NCBI GenBank assembly: GCA_025359085.1
Contig: JANYHL010000086.1
Coordinates: 1 to 41,978, forward strand
DNA: 41,978 bases
Direction of reading: 5' to 3'
Source: Gammaproteobacteria bacterium
GTDB taxonomy: Bacteria; Pseudomonadota; Gammaproteobacteria; Burkholderiales; Burkholderiaceae_C
Of this stretch, positions 41,498-41,978 are shown in pieces (the first letter of the stretch is position 1; each line of letters starts with the position of its first letter). The position numbers and the translations under genes were made by a program. The notes below the pieces were generated by a model. It was not told the DNA's origin. It ran no database searches and saw only the letters and a list, made by a program, of their open reading frames with translations.

Positions 41498-41516
41498 TTA
41501 ACGGGTGAGGCGTTAA
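41498..41516. promoter_or_regulatory. inverted repeat upstream of srkA
   Basis: TTAACG, 7-base gap GGTGAGG, CGTTAA: a perfect 6-bp inverted repeat, between the rRNA terminator and the srkA start. It is a candidate operator or part of the srkA promoter. A second one, AGGAAAATTCCT at 41476-41487, lies closer to the gene. Confidence 0.35.
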
Positions 41517-41528
41517 TTGGACTTGAGC

Positions 41529-41562
41529 AAAAAAAAACGCTCAATCTTTCGACTGAGCGTTT
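41529..41562 (-). terminator. rho-independent terminator of the rRNA operon
   Basis: On the minus strand ACGCTCAGTC pairs with GATTGAGCGT around a GAAA tetraloop, followed by a run of eight to nine T. It lies 12-15 bases after the 5S rRNA 3' end. This is a textbook intrinsic terminator. Confidence 0.93.
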
Positions 41563-41574
41563 CCGGTTTAATAG

Positions 41575-41688
41575 CCTGACGATGACCTACTTTCACACGG
41601 GAATCCGCACTATCATCGGCGCAGAAGCGTTTCACTGTCCTGTTCGGGATGGGAAGGAGTGGTACCACTTCGCTATGGTCATCAGGCA
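41575..41688 (-). rRNA. rrf: 5S ribosomal RNA
   Basis: The minus strand starts TGCCTGATGACCATAGCGAA, contains the conserved CCCATCCCGAACAGGACAGT and ends in GTAGGTCATCGTCAGGC. The terminal arms TGCCTGATGA and TCGTCAGGC pair. About 114 nt. It lies downstream of 23S rRNA in the same operon. Confidence 0.95.
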
Positions 41689-41850
41689 TAACTTTTTGTC
41701 ATCTTGACTGGGTCAAGACAACCAATTTATAGAGCTAATCAGCTTCATCGAATTAACGAACCTTTGCACAATTTTTTTGCGCACAGGATTTTTGAATGCG
41801 TCAACTTGGCATAACTTCCTTGACATCACTTGCGTGTATCAAAGTTATAG
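41689..41850 (-). other. 23S-5S rRNA spacer
   Basis: AT-richer 162-base transcribed spacer between the 23S 3' end and 5S. I see no tRNA in it. CAAAGTTATAGGGTC next to the 23S end is likely part of the processing stem. Confidence 0.7.
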
Positions 41851-41978
41851 GGTCAAGCCGCACGAGCAATTAGTACAGGTTAGCTTAACGCATTACTGCG
41901 CTTCCACACCCTGCCTATCAACGTCCTGGTCTTGAACGACTCTTTAGGGGGCTCAAGGCCCCGGCAGATCTCATCTTG
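41851..41978 (-). rRNA. rrl: 23S ribosomal RNA, 3' end (partial)
   Basis: The last 128 bases read on the minus strand as the 3' end of 23S rRNA: GATGAGATCTGCCGGGGCCT, CCTAAAGAGTCGTTCAAGAC, GGAAGCGCAGTAATGCGTTA, and CTGTACTAATTGCTCGTGCG followed by GCTTGACC. The 5' part lies beyond the window. The 3' boundary near 41851 is an estimate. Confidence 0.93.

Noticed and set aside
41405-41707. 100-residue plus-strand ORF
   Set aside because: It runs through the terminator and the 5S rRNA gene on the other strand, so it is not coding.
1-41978. CRISPR arrays, prophage, insertion sequences, toxin-antitoxin or defence genes
   Set aside because: I looked for regularly spaced repeats, transposase, integrase, phage structural and restriction genes and saw none.

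Overview
The window looks like a chromosomal segment of a betaproteobacterium of the Comamonadaceae, closest in style to Rhodoferax/Polaromonas. This rests on high GC with GC-ending codons, an ahcY-tlyA-metF cluster behind an SAH riboswitch, a pstSCAB-phoU-phoB-phoR order, a 5S/23S rRNA operon end of beta type, and many copies of a short AT-richer dispersed element of a kind I associate with comamonads. No phage, transposase, plasmid or CRISPR signal was seen. It is mostly core genome, densely packed.

Layout. 1-4846 (+): an AsmA-family protein, a lipoprotein-like cardiolipin synthase/phospholipase D, phosphatidylglycerophosphatase A and the nicotinamide-nucleotide amidase PncC, so two consecutive genes act on phosphatidylglycerol/cardiolipin. 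4843-8168 (-): SAH riboswitch, ahcY, tlyA and metF, a methyl-cycle unit. 8282-12136 (+): prfC, a HAD phosphatase, a DUF2721 membrane protein and a diheme cytochrome c. 12267-17151 (+): an Uup-type ABC-F ATPase, then a J-domain protein followed by three unrecognised proteins. 17170-18771: a CBS-domain protein behind an FNR/ANR-type box, a 36-residue basic ORF, a basic winged-helix-like protein and tRNA-Gly(CCC).

18987-28892 is a catabolic island. On the minus strand the order is gabT, potA-like, potD-like, potB-like, potC-like, a ureohydrolase and gabD. A divergent MocR/GabR-type regulator sits at the head. I read it as uptake and breakdown of a polyamine-like or guanidino substrate (4-guanidinobutyrate is my favoured guess) through GABA and succinate semialdehyde to succinate. 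28994-33570 (+): alaS with an unusual glycine-rich insertion, a TlpA-like thioredoxin and a Tat-exported transglutaminase-like protein. 33597-40374 (+): a phosphate regulon with a three-unit Pho box, pstSCAB, phoU, phoB and phoR. 40371-41978 (-): the kinase srkA, then a rho-independent terminator, 5S rRNA and the 3' end of 23S rRNA.

The most interesting signal outside the gene list is a dispersed, imperfectly palindromic element of about 55-70 bp. I find at least nine convincing copies, and six lie in frame inside protein-coding genes (pncC, tlyA, the HAD phosphatase, the ABC-F gene, the Tat signal peptide of the transglutaminase, and srkA). The SAH riboswitch with an overlapping hairpin, the J-domain cluster, the glycine-rich AlaS insertion and a class II-like FNR promoter are the next best leads. 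All coordinates and motif matches were read by eye. Family assignments come from memory of conserved motifs, not from a database search.
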